In this document: piece by piece, positions 33,630-42,544 of the stretch | How the letters are laid out: the number at the start of each line of letters is the position of its first letter | Numbering within the stretch: the first letter of the stretch is position 1 | Source: Actinomadura opuntiae | GTDB lineage: Bacteria > Actinomycetota > Actinomycetes > Streptosporangiales > Streptosporangiaceae | Length of the DNA stretch: 64,000 nt | Assembly (NCBI RefSeq): GCF_030283205.1 | Contig: NZ_JASNWF010000005.1 | Coordinates: forward strand, 62,001-126,000 | Direction of reading: 5' to 3' | Program-made: the position numbers and the translations under genes | Notes under the pieces: generated by a model | Seen by the model: only the letters and a program-made list of their open reading frames with translations | Databases searched by the model: none | Told to the model about the DNA's origin: nothing

Positions 33630-34091
33630 TCACGGGATCGCGACGCCGAGGGCGGCGATCACGTCGGCCTTGCGGGGCGCTCCGGCGGCGCGGCGGACGA
33701 TGCGTCCGGCGCCGTCCAGGACGAGCACCGTCGGCGTCCGCACCACGTTCAGCCGGCGGACCAGCTCCAGGTTCGCCTCGGCGTCCAGCTCCACGTGCGC
33801 GACGCCGTCGACCATCTCGGCGACCTCGCCGAGGACGCGCCGGGTCGTGCGGCAGGGCGCGCAGAACGCGCTGGAGAACTGGACGAGCGTGGCCTTCTCA
33901 CCGAGATCGGCGCCCAGCTCGTCGGGTCGCAGGGTGTCGCCCGCGGACTCGCCCACCGTGCCGTCGCCGTCCTTCCCCGCGCCCGCCGCGCGCACGGGCG
34001 CCGGGCGCAGCACGCCGTCGCGGCGGCGGCGGACGAGTCCGAACACCGTCGCCGCCAGCAGCACCGCCACGGCGACCCAAACTCCGGTCAT
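33630..34091 (-). CDS. Membrane-anchored thioredoxin-family protein
   Basis: 153 residues. An N-terminal transmembrane helix (about 4-22) and RRRR stop are followed by a thioredoxin fold with FSSAFCAPCRTTRRVL (active CAPC), the buried-charge strand VDGVAHVELDAEAN and the cis-Pro loop VVRTPTVLVLD. It probably handles extracytoplasmic or membrane-proximal thiols. The corresponding mycobacterial gene (thiX, Rv0816c) has the same neighbours. Upstream on the same strand lies an anti-sigma/sigma pair. Confidence 0.85.
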   Translation of the reverse strand: MTGVWVAVAVLLAATVFGLVRRRRDGVLRPAPVRAAGAGKDGDGTVGESAGDTLRPDELGADLGEKATLVQFSSAFCAPCRTTRRVLGEVAEMVDGVAHVELDAEANLELVRRLNVVRTPTVLVLDGAGRIVRRAAGAPRKADVIAALGVAIP

Positions 34092-34138
34092 CGTCGACCA
34101 CAACCCGCCGGAGCCCGCGTTTCTTCCACACCGCGAGC

Positions 34139-34948
34139 CTACGTGGGGATGGTGAGCAGCGGCTTGCCGTCCAGGCCGACGATCTCGAACGAGAACAGCT
34201 GGCCGCGCGGGAACATCGTCGAGCCGTGGTAGTCGCCGTAGCCGCTGTCGTACGGGACGGACCAGCTGCCGATGGCGTCCCGCCGCCCGTCCCGGGCGAT
34301 CACCATCATCCGGCAGTGCTCCCCCTTCGGCACGCCCGCCAGGTACAGCTCGACCTGCGTGCCCCACTCCTTGCGCTGGAGCCAGACGACGCCCTTGATG
34401 TGGTTGTCGGGGTTCTCGGCGACGATCCGCTCCCCCCGGCCGGTCGGCTGCACCGTCTGCTCCGGCTCGGGCTCCGCCGACGGCGATGCCGATGGCGAGG
34501 CCGATGGCGAGGCCGACGCCGCGGGCGGCGACGCCGTACGGCCGCCGTCGCGGGAGGACGACACCAGGCCGCCGAACAGCCCCCCGACGACCAGCAGCAG
34601 GCACGCGGCGGCGGCGAGCGGGGCCCAGCGCGCGATCGAGCGCGGGCCCCGCCCGCCGGGCCGCCGCCCCGGCGGGCCGAGCCATCCCCTCCGTCGCTCG
34701 GCCGCGCGGGCCAGCAGGCCGTCCAGCAGCTCGGGGTCGGGCCCCGCCTGCTCCGGCCGGGCCACCTGCGCCAGCTGGGACTCCTCGACCCGGCCGAGCA
34801 GCGCGGGCAGCCCGGCCAGCCCGGCCAGCTCGTCCCGGCACGCCGGGCAGCCCTCCAGATGCGCATCGACCCGCCCGCGCTCGGCCGGGTCGATCGCGCC
34901 GACCACGTACACGCCGAGCGCGGTGCGCACGTCCGCGCAGTCGTTCAT
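34139..34948 (-). CDS. Zinc-finger (zf-HC2) membrane anti-sigma factor
   Basis: 269 residues. The N-terminal anti-sigma zinc-binding motif is H-x3-C-x2-C (HLEGCPACRDELAG). One transmembrane helix (about 110-128) is followed by an Ala/Ser/Pro linker with an SPSASPSASPS repeat. The extracytoplasmic domain (VVWLQRKEWGTQVELYLAGV, GEHCRMMVIARDG) is of the RskA/anti-sigma-K sort. Its ATG overlaps the sigma gene's stop. It would hold the sigma factor at the membrane until released by regulated proteolysis. Confidence 0.88.
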   Translation of the reverse strand: MNDCADVRTALGVYVVGAIDPAERGRVDAHLEGCPACRDELAGLAGLPALLGRVEESQLAQVARPEQAGPDPELLDGLLARAAERRRGWLGPPGRRPGGRGPRSIARWAPLAAAACLLLVVGGLFGGLVSSSRDGGRTASPPAASASPSASPSASPSAEPEPEQTVQPTGRGERIVAENPDNHIKGVVWLQRKEWGTQVELYLAGVPKGEHCRMMVIARDGRRDAIGSWSVPYDSGYGDYHGSTMFPRGQLFSFEIVGLDGKPLLTIPT

Positions 34949-35460
34949 GGCGCCAACCCCCGCTCCTCCAATGCGAGTTTGAGCGCCCGCAGTGCGTAAT
35001 AGGTGCGGGACTTCACTGTGCCGGGCGGGATGCCGAGCGTCTTCGCGGCCTCCGCGACCGACCGGCCGCGATAGTAGGTCTCCACCAGCACGGCCCGGTG
35101 CGACGGGGTCAGCTCGGCGAGCGCCTCGGCGACCGTCCAGGACTCCAGCGCCCGGTCGATGTCGTCCGAACCCGGCACCGTCGTCATCACGTGCTCGTCG
35201 ATGCCCGTCTCCTGGGGCCGTGCCCGTCGCGCCCGGTGCGCGTCCACGACGAGGTTGCGCGCCACGGTGAACAGCCACGGCCGGACCGGGCGTCCCGCCA
35301 GCGCCTCGGGGTGCCGCCAGGCGCGCAGCAGCGTCTCCTGCAGGACGTCCTCGGCCTGGAGCCGGTCGCCGCCCGTCAGCCGCAGGACGTAGCCCAGCAG
35401 CGGGCCGCCGTGCTCGCTGTACAGAGCGCGCAGCAACCCCTCATCCGCGGTGGGACCCAC
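34945..35460 (-). CDS. ECF RNA polymerase sigma factor (SigL/SigK-like)
   Basis: 171 residues from GTG 35460; automated annotation might use GTG 35487. Region 2 reads LTGGDRLQAEDVLQETLLRA and PWLFTVARNLVVDAHRA; region 4 reads LTPSHRAVLVETYYRGRSVA and TLGIPPGTVKSRTYYALRAL. The shorter start is favoured because a probable autoregulatory ECF promoter (35469-35494) lies so close that the longer start would precede the transcript. The anti-sigma gene is coupled immediately downstream. Confidence 0.88.
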   Translation of the reverse strand: MGPTADEGLLRALYSEHGGPLLGYVLRLTGGDRLQAEDVLQETLLRAWRHPEALAGRPVRPWLFTVARNLVVDAHRARRARPQETGIDEHVMTTVPGSDDIDRALESWTVAEALAELTPSHRAVLVETYYRGRSVAEAAKTLGIPPGTVKSRTYYALRALKLALEERGLAP

Positions 35461-35468
35461 ATCCCTGT

Positions 35469-35494
35469 CACGTATACGCGGCCGCACCGGTTCA
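35469..35494 (-). promoter_or_regulatory. Putative autoregulatory ECF promoter
   Basis: On the minus strand TGAACC (35489-35494) and CGTG (35469-35472) are 16 bases apart. This matches the TGAACC-N16/17-CGTG form reported for SigL of M. tuberculosis. Transcription would begin almost at the GTG at 35460. Confidence 0.5.
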
Positions 35495-35506
35495 GGGCGT
35501 TCGCGG

Positions 35507-36214
35507 CTATTTCTGCTGCTGTTCGAGATCGTTGAGGTTGACGTTGTGGGCGGTCGCCCCGACCCGCAGCCCCTCGGGGGTCGGCTGGATCTCGCTGATC
35601 CGAGACCCGACGGGCAGGTCCCGCACCGGGACGACCCAGGTGAGCTGCTGGCGGACCAGCGTCAGCGGCAGCTGCGCGGCCCCGTCGGTACCCACCGACT
35701 GCGGCGTGATCGCGATCCCCTTGGAGGTCGGCTTCACCGACACGACCGCGGTGCCGTTCACCTGGAAGCCCAGGACGGTGCCGGTCAGGTCCACGGCGAG
35801 GTCGTCGCCCTTGGGGGCGATGCTCTTGACCTCCTTGGGCGCCTCCTTCTTGATCACGTCGTAGGGGACGATCGCGGAGGCGGTCGCGGTGTCGGCCGTC
35901 ATGTTCGTGGTGTCGCCATTGATCACGTCCGACAGCGGCGCGTTCAGCCCGCGCATGTCCACCTTGACGCCGGAGACGGTGACGCCCTGCTCGGTCCAGT
36001 CGCCGATGTCCACCGTGATGTGGTTGTACTCGCCGCCGACCACCTGGGTCAGGAACGGGATGCCGTGGATCGTGACGTCGGGCTTCTGCGGCAGGTTGTA
36101 CTGCGCCGCGACCTGCCGCCCGATCCGGTCCTGCGCGACCCGGACCCCGACCCGGTCGGCGACGACGAGGCCCACGGCGACCACGATCAGCAACGCCAGC
36201 AGTGCTTTGCGCAT
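35507..36214 (-). CDS. DUF2993 (LmeA-like) protein
   Basis: 235 residues, ATG (MRKALLALL) after GGAGAGAG. A signal anchor (about 3-22) and a DUF2993 beta domain with GIPFLTQVVGGEYNHITVDI and a DMRGLNAPLSDVI segment. LmeA in mycobacteria is a lipomannan-associated envelope protein with this domain. It occupies the position of Rv0817c in the glnR neighbourhood, and its function here is inferred from the family. Confidence 0.82.
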   Translation of the reverse strand: MRKALLALLIVVAVGLVVADRVGVRVAQDRIGRQVAAQYNLPQKPDVTIHGIPFLTQVVGGEYNHITVDIGDWTEQGVTVSGVKVDMRGLNAPLSDVINGDTTNMTADTATASAIVPYDVIKKEAPKEVKSIAPKGDDLAVDLTGTVLGFQVNGTAVVSVKPTSKGIAITPQSVGTDGAAQLPLTLVRQQLTWVVPVRDLPVGSRISEIQPTPEGLRVGATAHNVNLNDLEQQQK

Positions 36215-36335
36215 CTCTCTCCCTCGGGCGGCGGCACGCGTGCGACACCGTGCGGCCACACCTTATTGCCCCGAACGCCCGAGTCGAGTCGCACTGCGGA
36301 ATGAGATCGCCGCGCCCGCCCGTCACTCCCCGAGG

Positions 36336-36596
36336 TCAGCCGCCGGCGAAGGGCGGCAGCACCTCCACCACGCCGCCCTCGGGCAGCGGCACCGACGCGT
36401 GCGGGCGGCCGCCCACCGGGTCGCCGTCGATCAGGAACGAGCTGCGCCCGACGACCCGCGCGAAGTCCGCGCCGCGCCCCTCGCGCGCCAGCGCCGCCTC
36501 GATCGCCTCCGCGAGCGTGGCGGCGTCGTACGGCTCCTCATGCGTGCCCGCCGCCGCCTTGGCGGCGGCCCAGTACCGCAGCGTCCCTCTGGCCAC
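36336..36596 (-). CDS. MoaD/ThiS-family sulfur carrier protein
   Basis: 86 residues ending in the required Gly-Gly tail (EVLPPFAGG). Ubiquitin-like fold with LRYWAAAKAAAGTHEEPYDA at the start and VPLPEGGVVEVLPPF at the end. Such proteins carry a C-terminal thiocarboxylate for molybdopterin or related syntheses. No moeB or moaE partner is nearby. It is divergent from the glnR unit. Confidence 0.88.
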   Translation of the reverse strand: MARGTLRYWAAAKAAAGTHEEPYDAATLAEAIEAALAREGRGADFARVVGRSSFLIDGDPVGGRPHASVPLPEGGVVEVLPPFAGG

Positions 36597-36610
36597 GCTC
36601 CCACGATCTC

Positions 36611-36810
36611 ATGCCCGCGCCGCAGGTGGCCATTGCCCGGCTGGGCGGCTCGGATATGCTCAGGTCGAGGGATCCGGGCGACGAGGCCATGGAGTTCATC
36701 CGCAAGACCCTTCATGGTCACCTCGTCTTCGAGCCGCCGACCGTGGCCGGGGCTTGGAGGATGAGCCGCCTGGGTCCTACGTCTTTTGGGACGAGGAGGC
36801 GGGCACTTGA
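36611..36810 (+). pseudogene. Small ORF upstream of glnR interrupted by a -1 shift
   Basis: From ATG 36611 (or 36656, 36689) the frame reads EFIRKTLHGHLVFEPP with good codon bias up to a GGGG run at 36749-36752. In the -1 frame it continues [18 protein letters not shown] and stops at TGA 36808, overlapping the glnR TTG start (TTGA). The overlap with a GAGGAGG site suggests the gene was real and coupled to glnR. Either it is a frameshifted relic, it uses programmed -1 slippage, or one G is a sequence error. The product is unrecognised. Confidence 0.45.
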
Positions 36811-37523
36811 GCAGTCTGCTCTTGCTGACCAACGCGCTGGAGCCGTCCGACGAGGTCCTGCCCGCGCTCGGGCTGCTGCTGCACTCGGTGCGGGTCGCGC
36901 CGGCCGAGGCGTCCGCGCTGATCGACGCGCCGCCCGCCGACGTCGTGCTGGTGGACGCGCGGCGCGACCTGGTCCAGGCCAAGAGCCTGTGCCGGCTGCT
37001 GCGCACCACGGGGCTGGACTGCCCGCTGCTCGGCATCGTGACCGAGGGCGGCCTCGCCGCGCTCAGCTCCGAGTGGGGGCTGGACGACCTGCTGCTGCAG
37101 ACCGCCGGGCCCGCCGAGGTCGAGGCGCGGCTGCGGCTCGCGGTCGGCCGGGCCGCCGCGGTCGCGGGCGCCGACGAGGTGCCCGGCGAGATCCGCAGCG
37201 GCGAGCTGACCATCGACGAGGCCACCTACACCGCGCGGCTGCGCGGCCGGATCCTCGACCTGACGTTCAAGGAGTTCGAGCTGCTGAAGTACCTCGCGCA
37301 GCACCCGGGCCGGGTCTTCACCCGCGCCCAGCTGCTGCAGGAGGTGTGGGGCTACGACTACTTCGGCGGCACCCGGACGGTGGACGTCCACGTCCGGCGC
37401 CTGCGCGCCAAGCTCGGCGCGGAGTACGAGTCGCTGATCGGCACCGTCCGCAACGTCGGCTACCGCTTCGTCCCCGACCACCGCCCCGGCGACGCCGAAG
37501 ACCGAACCCCCGCCAAAGCCTAG
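36807..37523 (+). CDS. glnR: Nitrogen-response regulator GlnR (OmpR-family, atypical receiver)
   Basis: 238 residues from TTG with GAGGAGG seven bases upstream. The receiver (1-115) resembles actinobacterial GlnR, with [19 protein letters not shown], Asp50 in LVDAR and [13 protein letters not shown] loops. It lacks the acidic pair expected of a normal phosphorylation pocket. The C-terminal winged helix has [20 protein letters not shown] and [15 protein letters not shown]. GlnR acts as a phosphorylation-independent dimer controlling glnA, amtB and nir genes. No cognate kinase is adjacent. mshD and pst genes lie nearby, as in mycobacteria. Confidence 0.9.
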   Translation: MSSLLLLTNALEPSDEVLPALGLLLHSVRVAPAEASALIDAPPADVVLVDARRDLVQAKSLCRLLRTTGLDCPLLGIVTEGGLAALSSEWGLDDLLLQTAGPAEVEARLRLAVGRAAAVAGADEVPGEIRSGELTIDEATYTARLRGRILDLTFKEFELLKYLAQHPGRVFTRAQLLQEVWGYDYFGGTRTVDVHVRRLRAKLGAEYESLIGTVRNVGYRFVPDHRPGDAEDRTPAKA

Positions 37524-37527
37524 TTGC

Positions 37528-37606
37528 CCAGGGGGGCGACCCCCTGGAACCCCCGTCACGGGCAGGCCCGCTGCACTCGCTCCGCGTGCCCGCCCGTGGC
37601 GGCGGC
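37528..37606. repeat. REP-like element, copy 1 (also a terminator)
   Basis: CCAGGGGG (37528-37535) pairs with CCCCCTGG (37540-37547), followed by AACCCCCGTCACGGGCAGGC and a CACGGGC/GCCCGTG stem. The first 34 bases recur exactly, inverted, at about 48768-48801. It lies between convergent glnR and the phosphoesterase. Confidence 0.75.
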
Positions 37607-37626
37607 TGAGGCTCGAACCCGCCGGG

Positions 37627-39297
37627 TCAGCCCTTGCTGACGACGGCTCCGGTGTCGGGGTTGAGGATCACCTGCTTCGCCCTGGGGTGGCGGAAGTCGA
37701 GCATGCCCTGGATGCTGCCTGCGCGGGCGTCGAAGGAGGTGTCGCCGAGGCGGCCGGTGCCCCAGTTGTCCTCGATGAAGCGCAGCACCGACGCCTGCTC
37801 GACCGCGCGGTGGTCGACGTGGTTGACCTTCGCGTACGGCGAGATGACGAGCATCGGGAGGCGCTGGCTCGGGCCGCAGCGGTCCTGGTAGCCGCCGGCG
37901 GCCTTGACCTTCGCGCACAGCGGCTGGTCGACGGCCGGGTCGGCGGAGCCGTTGGTGATGCGCGGCGCGGCGTGGTCGTACCAGCCGTCGGAGTCGTCAT
38001 AGGCGAGGACGACGGCGGTGGACTTCCACTCCGGCGACTTCTGCAGCTTGTTGACGGTGCCGGTGACGAACTTCTGCTCGTCGATCGGGTCGGAGTAGCC
38101 GGCGTGGCCGTCCTGGTAGGAGGGGGCCTTGAGGTAGCTGACCGACGGCAGGTTGTGCGCGGCGAGCGCGGCGTCGAAGTCGGTCAGGTCGTACTGGTGG
38201 TTGGCCTGGTCGGTGTGGCCGATGGCCTGGACCGACGACGGCGGCAGGTGCTTCTCGTTCGCCGTCGACCTGTAGTACTGGAACGGCTCGTGGTGCGGGC
38301 TGTAGTCGACGACCTGGTTCTTGCCGATGTTGGCGTGGGCGGCGCCGCAGACGGCGTAGCCGTCGGCCTTGCCGGTGGGCCGGAACCCGCCCTGGAACCA
38401 GCCCCACGTGACCTTCCGGGCGTTGAGGAGGTCGCCGACGTTCTTGCCGGTCATGACGGCGAGGGCGTTGGTCGAGGTGTGGTTGTTGTCGGAGCAGTCG
38501 TCGAACGCCGGGTCCGGGTCGTTGATCATCGTGCCGATGCCGTCGGCGTCCGGGGACTGCACGGTGTAGGCGTCGGAGACCTTCTTGTGGGTCTTCGGGT
38601 CGACCGCGTACACGCCGTGGGTCTGGCCGGAGATGAGGTTGATGGCGCCGGGGGTGGACGGCCCGAACGTCCCGTCCCACGAGTTGTCGCTCATGGCGTA
38701 GTGCTGGGCGTAGTTCCACATGCCGGTGACGGTGTTGCCGTCGTAGTAGTCCATGACGAGGCCCGGCTCGCCGAACAGGATCGGCTGGCCGGTGCACTTG
38801 TCCTTGCCGGTGAACTCGACGAACTTGTCCATCCTGCCGCCGTTGACGGCCTTCTGCTCGGCGCCGTAGCCGTGGTCCTGGTCGCAGGTCAGCGCCTGGG
38901 ACGGCGACAGCCGCTTCGGGTTGTACTGGTTCGGGTTGTGCTTCAGGAGCTTGCTGGTGAGGCCGTCGACCTTCGGGGTGTGCTTGGCGGGGTGGAACGG
39001 CGTCCCGTCGGTGTTGGCGGCGTGCGGGTACGTGCCGAAGTAGTGGTCGAAGGAGATGTTCTCCCCGTAGATCACCACGACGTGCTTGATCGGCGTGCGC
39101 GCGGGCGCGCCGGGCCCGTGGCCGGCGGCGCCGTGCTGGGCGGCGAGCCCGGCGGACGCGCCGGACGCCCCGCAGGCCGCGGCGAGGCCGGCGAGCCCCG
39201 CCGTGACCGCCGCCGCAGCGATCAGCACCGGCCGGCGGCGGGCGCCGCGGCGGCGCCCGGTCCCGGCCCGGGCTTGTGGACCTGGTGTCTCCCGCAT
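37627..39297 (-). CDS. Secreted phosphoesterase (phospholipase C / acid phosphatase-like)
   Basis: 556 residues, ATG after GAGGAGGAG. The basic N-terminus and hydrophobic stretch (RRRPVLIAAAAVTAGLAGLA) indicate export, possibly Tat. The phosphoesterase family signature is HVVVIYGENISFDHYFGTYP, with later TFGPSTPGAINLISGQTHG and AYDDSDGWYDH, the metal-binding and catalytic elements of the PLC-A / AcpA group. The catalytic Asn/Thr region is intact. Given the phosphate genes nearby, organic-phosphate scavenging is a plausible role. The substrate is not predictable. Confidence 0.85.
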   Translation of the reverse strand: MRETPGPQARAGTGRRRGARRRPVLIAAAAVTAGLAGLAAACGASGASAGLAAQHGAAGHGPGAPARTPIKHVVVIYGENISFDHYFGTYPHAANTDGTPFHPAKHTPKVDGLTSKLLKHNPNQYNPKRLSPSQALTCDQDHGYGAEQKAVNGGRMDKFVEFTGKDKCTGQPILFGEPGLVMDYYDGNTVTGMWNYAQHYAMSDNSWDGTFGPSTPGAINLISGQTHGVYAVDPKTHKKVSDAYTVQSPDADGIGTMINDPDPAFDDCSDNNHTSTNALAVMTGKNVGDLLNARKVTWGWFQGGFRPTGKADGYAVCGAAHANIGKNQVVDYSPHHEPFQYYRSTANEKHLPPSSVQAIGHTDQANHQYDLTDFDAALAAHNLPSVSYLKAPSYQDGHAGYSDPIDEQKFVTGTVNKLQKSPEWKSTAVVLAYDDSDGWYDHAAPRITNGSADPAVDQPLCAKVKAAGGYQDRCGPSQRLPMLVISPYAKVNHVDHRAVEQASVLRFIEDNWGTGRLGDTSFDARAGSIQGMLDFRHPRAKQVILNPDTGAVVSKG

Positions 39298-39337
39298 GTC
39301 TCCTCCTCTGGTGAGGGTCTGCAGGCGCGCCGCGCGC

Positions 39338-40552
39338 CTACTGGAGCAACCCCCGGCCGAGATGATCTACCCGATCTCTGACGCCGGGAAGAACGAAGAA
39401 GCAACCGCCGCCGAACGGTGATATGTAGTCGGTCAGCGGTTCGTCCGCGAGCCGCTCCTGGACGGCCTCGAACTGGCGCTGCGGATCCTGCTGGAAGCAG
39501 GTGAAGACCAGCCCCATGTCGAGGTTGCCCGCGCCGTCCACGCCCCGGTCGTAGTTGCAGGACCGGCGCAGGATGCGGCTGTTCTCGGTGTCGGGGACGC
39601 GCGGGTTGGCGCGCCGGATGTGGCTGGTCAGCGGGATGACCTTGCCGACGGGGTCGGCGGCGTAGCGGGGCTCGTCGGTCTCGTGGACGCCGTCGAGCGG
39701 CGCGCCGGTGTCGCGGCTGCGGCCGAACATCTGCTCCTGCTCCGGCAGCCCGACCCGGTCCCAGAACTCCACCAGCATCCGGATCAGCCGGGTGACCTGG
39801 TACGTCCCGCCGGCCGTCCAGGACGGTTCGTCGCCGCCCGCCCACACCAGCCGGTTCATCGCGTCGGCGTCGGTGACGTCGGGGTTGGCGATGCCGTCCT
39901 TGAAGCCCATCAGGTTGCGGGGCGTGCCGGACGGGCGGGGCCGGTTGCTGAACCCGTTCATCCGCCAGCGGATCTGCATGCCGCCGCGGGTGTGCCGGCA
40001 GATGTCGCGCAGCGCGTGCAGGACGGTGTCGTCGTCGGCCGCGCCGAGGCTGAGGAGCAGGTCGCCGTGGCACCAGGCCGGGTCGAGGTCGTCGCCCGGG
40101 AACGTCCGCATTTTCGTGAGCCGCTTCGGGCGCCGCGCGGCGAGGCCGAACCGGTCGTCGAACAGGGACGCGCCGACGCCGGCGGTGACGGTGAGGCCGC
40201 CGGCGGGGGCGTCGGGGCCGAGGATGCCGGAATCGGCGGGCGGCGCGCTGATCCCCGGCTCGGCCGGGACGCCGCCGCCGGTCAGGGCGCGCGCCCGGTC
40301 GGTGAGCGTGCGCATGAGGTCGGTGAGCTCGGCCTTGCTCTCGGCGATCACGTCGAACGCGACGACGATCGTGCGGGCCTGCGGCTCCTCCAGGATCCCG
40401 GCCTGGTGGACGCCGTGGAACGGGGCCGCCTTCGGCGACGGCGTGGACCGCTCCTTCGGCTCCGCCGCACCCGCGCTGCCCGTCGTGACCGCGCCCGCGA
40501 CACCGGCCGCGAGCGCGCCGCGCAGGAACGACCGGCGCCCCGGCCCCGTCAC
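39338..40552 (-). CDS. efeB: Dye-decolorizing peroxidase EfeB (Tat-exported)
   Basis: 404 residues from a GTG overlapping the efeO stop. Twin-arginine signal RRSFLRGALAAGVAG. DyP motifs are the distal GFKDG (in NLMGFKDGIANP) and the proximal-haem His region SHIRRANPR, with DYISPFGGGCFFVLPGV near the C-terminus. EfeB acts with EfeO in iron acquisition from haem or ferrous iron. No efeU permease gene is in the window, so the locus is EfeO-EfeB only. Confidence 0.92.
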   Translation of the reverse strand: MTGPGRRSFLRGALAAGVAGAVTTGSAGAAEPKERSTPSPKAAPFHGVHQAGILEEPQARTIVVAFDVIAESKAELTDLMRTLTDRARALTGGGVPAEPGISAPPADSGILGPDAPAGGLTVTAGVGASLFDDRFGLAARRPKRLTKMRTFPGDDLDPAWCHGDLLLSLGAADDDTVLHALRDICRHTRGGMQIRWRMNGFSNRPRPSGTPRNLMGFKDGIANPDVTDADAMNRLVWAGGDEPSWTAGGTYQVTRLIRMLVEFWDRVGLPEQEQMFGRSRDTGAPLDGVHETDEPRYAADPVGKVIPLTSHIRRANPRVPDTENSRILRRSCNYDRGVDGAGNLDMGLVFTCFQQDPQRQFEAVQERLADEPLTDYISPFGGGCFFVLPGVRDRVDHLGRGLLQ

Positions 40553-41736
40553 GACGTCCTCCGGACTGCGGCGACGGTGGCGACCGACGCGAGCCTTTCG
40601 ACCAGCTCTCCCACCGCGCCGTTGATGTGCTCGCGGTCGGTGGTGCTCAGCTCGTCGAGCGGCGTCCATCTCCCGTGCTCGTGCTGCGCCTCCAGGAGTT
40701 TCGCCGTGCGGCCGAGCCAGGTGTCGATGCCGGTCAGGTCCATCCGCGGCTTGAGCACCGGACGCATCGGGTCGAGGACCGCGCGGGTGCCTTCGAGGTT
40801 CGCCGACGCGGTGGCCAGCGCCGTCCCGCTGCCCTGGTCGCCCTTGCCGGTCAGCTCGAACTGCACGGTGTTCTCCAGGATCTCGTGCGCCCGCAGCCCG
40901 AGGTCGGTGGGGTCGATCTGCTCGCGCGGGAAGTCGTCGATCAGCGCCCGGACGTCGCCGGCAAGCTGATCCGCGGGCTTGCGCAGCGACGCGGCGGACT
41001 CCCCGTGCCACAGCCCGTACTCCACCCGCCGGAACCCGGTGAAGCCGGAGTCGTGGACGCCGCCGGGCAATCCCGCAGGGCGTCCGTCGATCTTGTCGGC
41101 GAAGTCGCCGAACGTGCCGTAGGCGGCGCCGAGCCGCTCGTAGGCCAGATGCGCGGGCAGCCATTTCCCGCGCGCCGCGTCCAGGTCGCCCGACCGGACG
41201 GCGTCGCGCAGCTCGTCGGTGCGGTCCCGCAGGACGCCGAGGCCCTTGGTCACATAGGCACGATAAGACCGCAACGCCGGAAACAGGTCGTTCTGGGTGA
41301 CCGGACGGACCGCCGGGCCGCCCGCAGGCCCTCGCACCGCAACCCTCGGACCCGTGACGGGATGCCCACCCTCCGGGAAGCACCAGAACGCGTAGGTGCC
41401 GCCGCCGAGCGTCACCCGCATCGACCGCGTCGTCCCCGGCCCGACCCCCTCCAGCTCGGCGTAGATCGCGCCGCTGGACGGGTCGATCAGGTCGACCTCG
41501 GCGGAGGCGCTGTCGGAGTTGTGCACCCGCAGCGTCTGCGTCCCGGCGCGCGGGTCGCCCCACCCCTGCCCGCAGTGCGCCCGGTCCGCCTGCACCACCG
41601 TCCCACCAGCGCGATCGTCGCCCGAGCAGGCCGCAAGCGACGCCGCGAGCGCCGCGCATACCGTGCATACTCCGCACACCGTGCACGCCGAACCGCTCAG
41701 CAGCCGCCGCCACCCGGACGCACGATCAACGGTCAC
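40549..41736 (-). CDS. efeO: Iron uptake lipoprotein EfeO (cupredoxin + M75 domain)
   Basis: 395 residues from GTG. Lipoprotein signal with lipobox LAAC (ASLAACSGDD). A cupredoxin-like N-domain (about 50-140, FWCFPEGGHPV) and a C-terminal imelysin/M75 domain with the H-x-x-E motif HLAYERLGAAYG follow. EfeO binds iron or copper outside the membrane. It is coupled to efeB and starts 10 bases from the pstB stop on the same strand, so pst read-through is possible. Confidence 0.9.
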   Translation of the reverse strand: MTVDRASGWRRLLSGSACTVCGVCTVCAALAASLAACSGDDRAGGTVVQADRAHCGQGWGDPRAGTQTLRVHNSDSASAEVDLIDPSSGAIYAELEGVGPGTTRSMRVTLGGGTYAFWCFPEGGHPVTGPRVAVRGPAGGPAVRPVTQNDLFPALRSYRAYVTKGLGVLRDRTDELRDAVRSGDLDAARGKWLPAHLAYERLGAAYGTFGDFADKIDGRPAGLPGGVHDSGFTGFRRVEYGLWHGESAASLRKPADQLAGDVRALIDDFPREQIDPTDLGLRAHEILENTVQFELTGKGDQGSGTALATASANLEGTRAVLDPMRPVLKPRMDLTGIDTWLGRTAKLLEAQHEHGRWTPLDELSTTDREHINGAVGELVERLASVATVAAVRRTS

Positions 41737-41745
41737 CGCGGCAGG

Positions 41746-42522
41746 TTAGCCGAAGCGGCCGGTGATGTAATCCTCCGTGCCCTTCTGGTCGGGGTTGGTG
41801 AAGATCTTGCTGGTGTCGTCGATCTCGATGAGCTTGCCGGGCTTGCCGGTGCCGGCGATGTTGAAGAACGCGGTCCGGTCGCTGACCCGGGCGGCCTGCT
41901 GCATGTTGTGCGTGACGATGACGATCGTGTACTGGCTCTTCAGCTTGCCGATCAGGTCCTCGATCGCGAGCGTGGAGATCGGGTCGAGCGCCGAGCACGG
42001 CTCGTCCATCAGCAGCACCTGCGGCTGCACGGCGATCGCGCGGGCGATGCACAGCCGCTGCTGCTGGCCGCCGGACAGGCCCGCGCCCGGCTTGCTCAGC
42101 CGGTCCTTGACCTCGTTCCACAGGTTCGCGCCGCGCAGCGACTCCTCGACGATCTCGTCGAGCCGCCGCTTGCCGCGCACGCCGTTCAGCTTCAGCCCCG
42201 CCGCGACGTTGTCGTAGATCGACATCGTCGGGAACGGGTTGGGCCGCTGGAACACCATGCCGATGACGCGGCGCACCGCGACCGGGTCGACCGACGAGGC
42301 GTACAGGTCCTCGTCGTCCAGCATGACCTTGCCCTCGACCCGCGCGCCCGGGATGACCTCGTGCATCCGGTTCAGCGTGCGCAGGAACGTGGACTTGCCG
42401 CAGCCCGACGGTCCGATGAACGCCGTCACCGAGCGCGGCTCGATCGTCATCGAGATGTCCTCGATGGCGTGGGTGCCGCCGTAGTAGGCGTGCAGCCCGG
42501 ACACTTCGATCCGCTTGGCCAT
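41746..42522 (-). CDS. pstB: Phosphate ABC transporter ATP-binding protein PstB
   Basis: 258 residues, ABC ATPase with Walker A GPSGCGKS, signature [17 protein letters not shown], Walker [14 protein letters not shown] and the PstB-typical [12 protein letters not shown]. It powers high-affinity phosphate import by PstA/PstC. It is the last gene of pstSCAB. No phoU follows directly; efeO does. Confidence 0.97.
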   Translation of the reverse strand: MAKRIEVSGLHAYYGGTHAIEDISMTIEPRSVTAFIGPSGCGKSTFLRTLNRMHEVIPGARVEGKVMLDDEDLYASSVDPVAVRRVIGMVFQRPNPFPTMSIYDNVAAGLKLNGVRGKRRLDEIVEESLRGANLWNEVKDRLSKPGAGLSGGQQQRLCIARAIAVQPQVLLMDEPCSALDPISTLAIEDLIGKLKSQYTIVIVTHNMQQAARVSDRTAFFNIAGTGKPGKLIEIDDTSKIFTNPDQKGTEDYITGRFG

Positions 42523-42544
42523 TGTGGGTTCTTCTCCTATCGGG

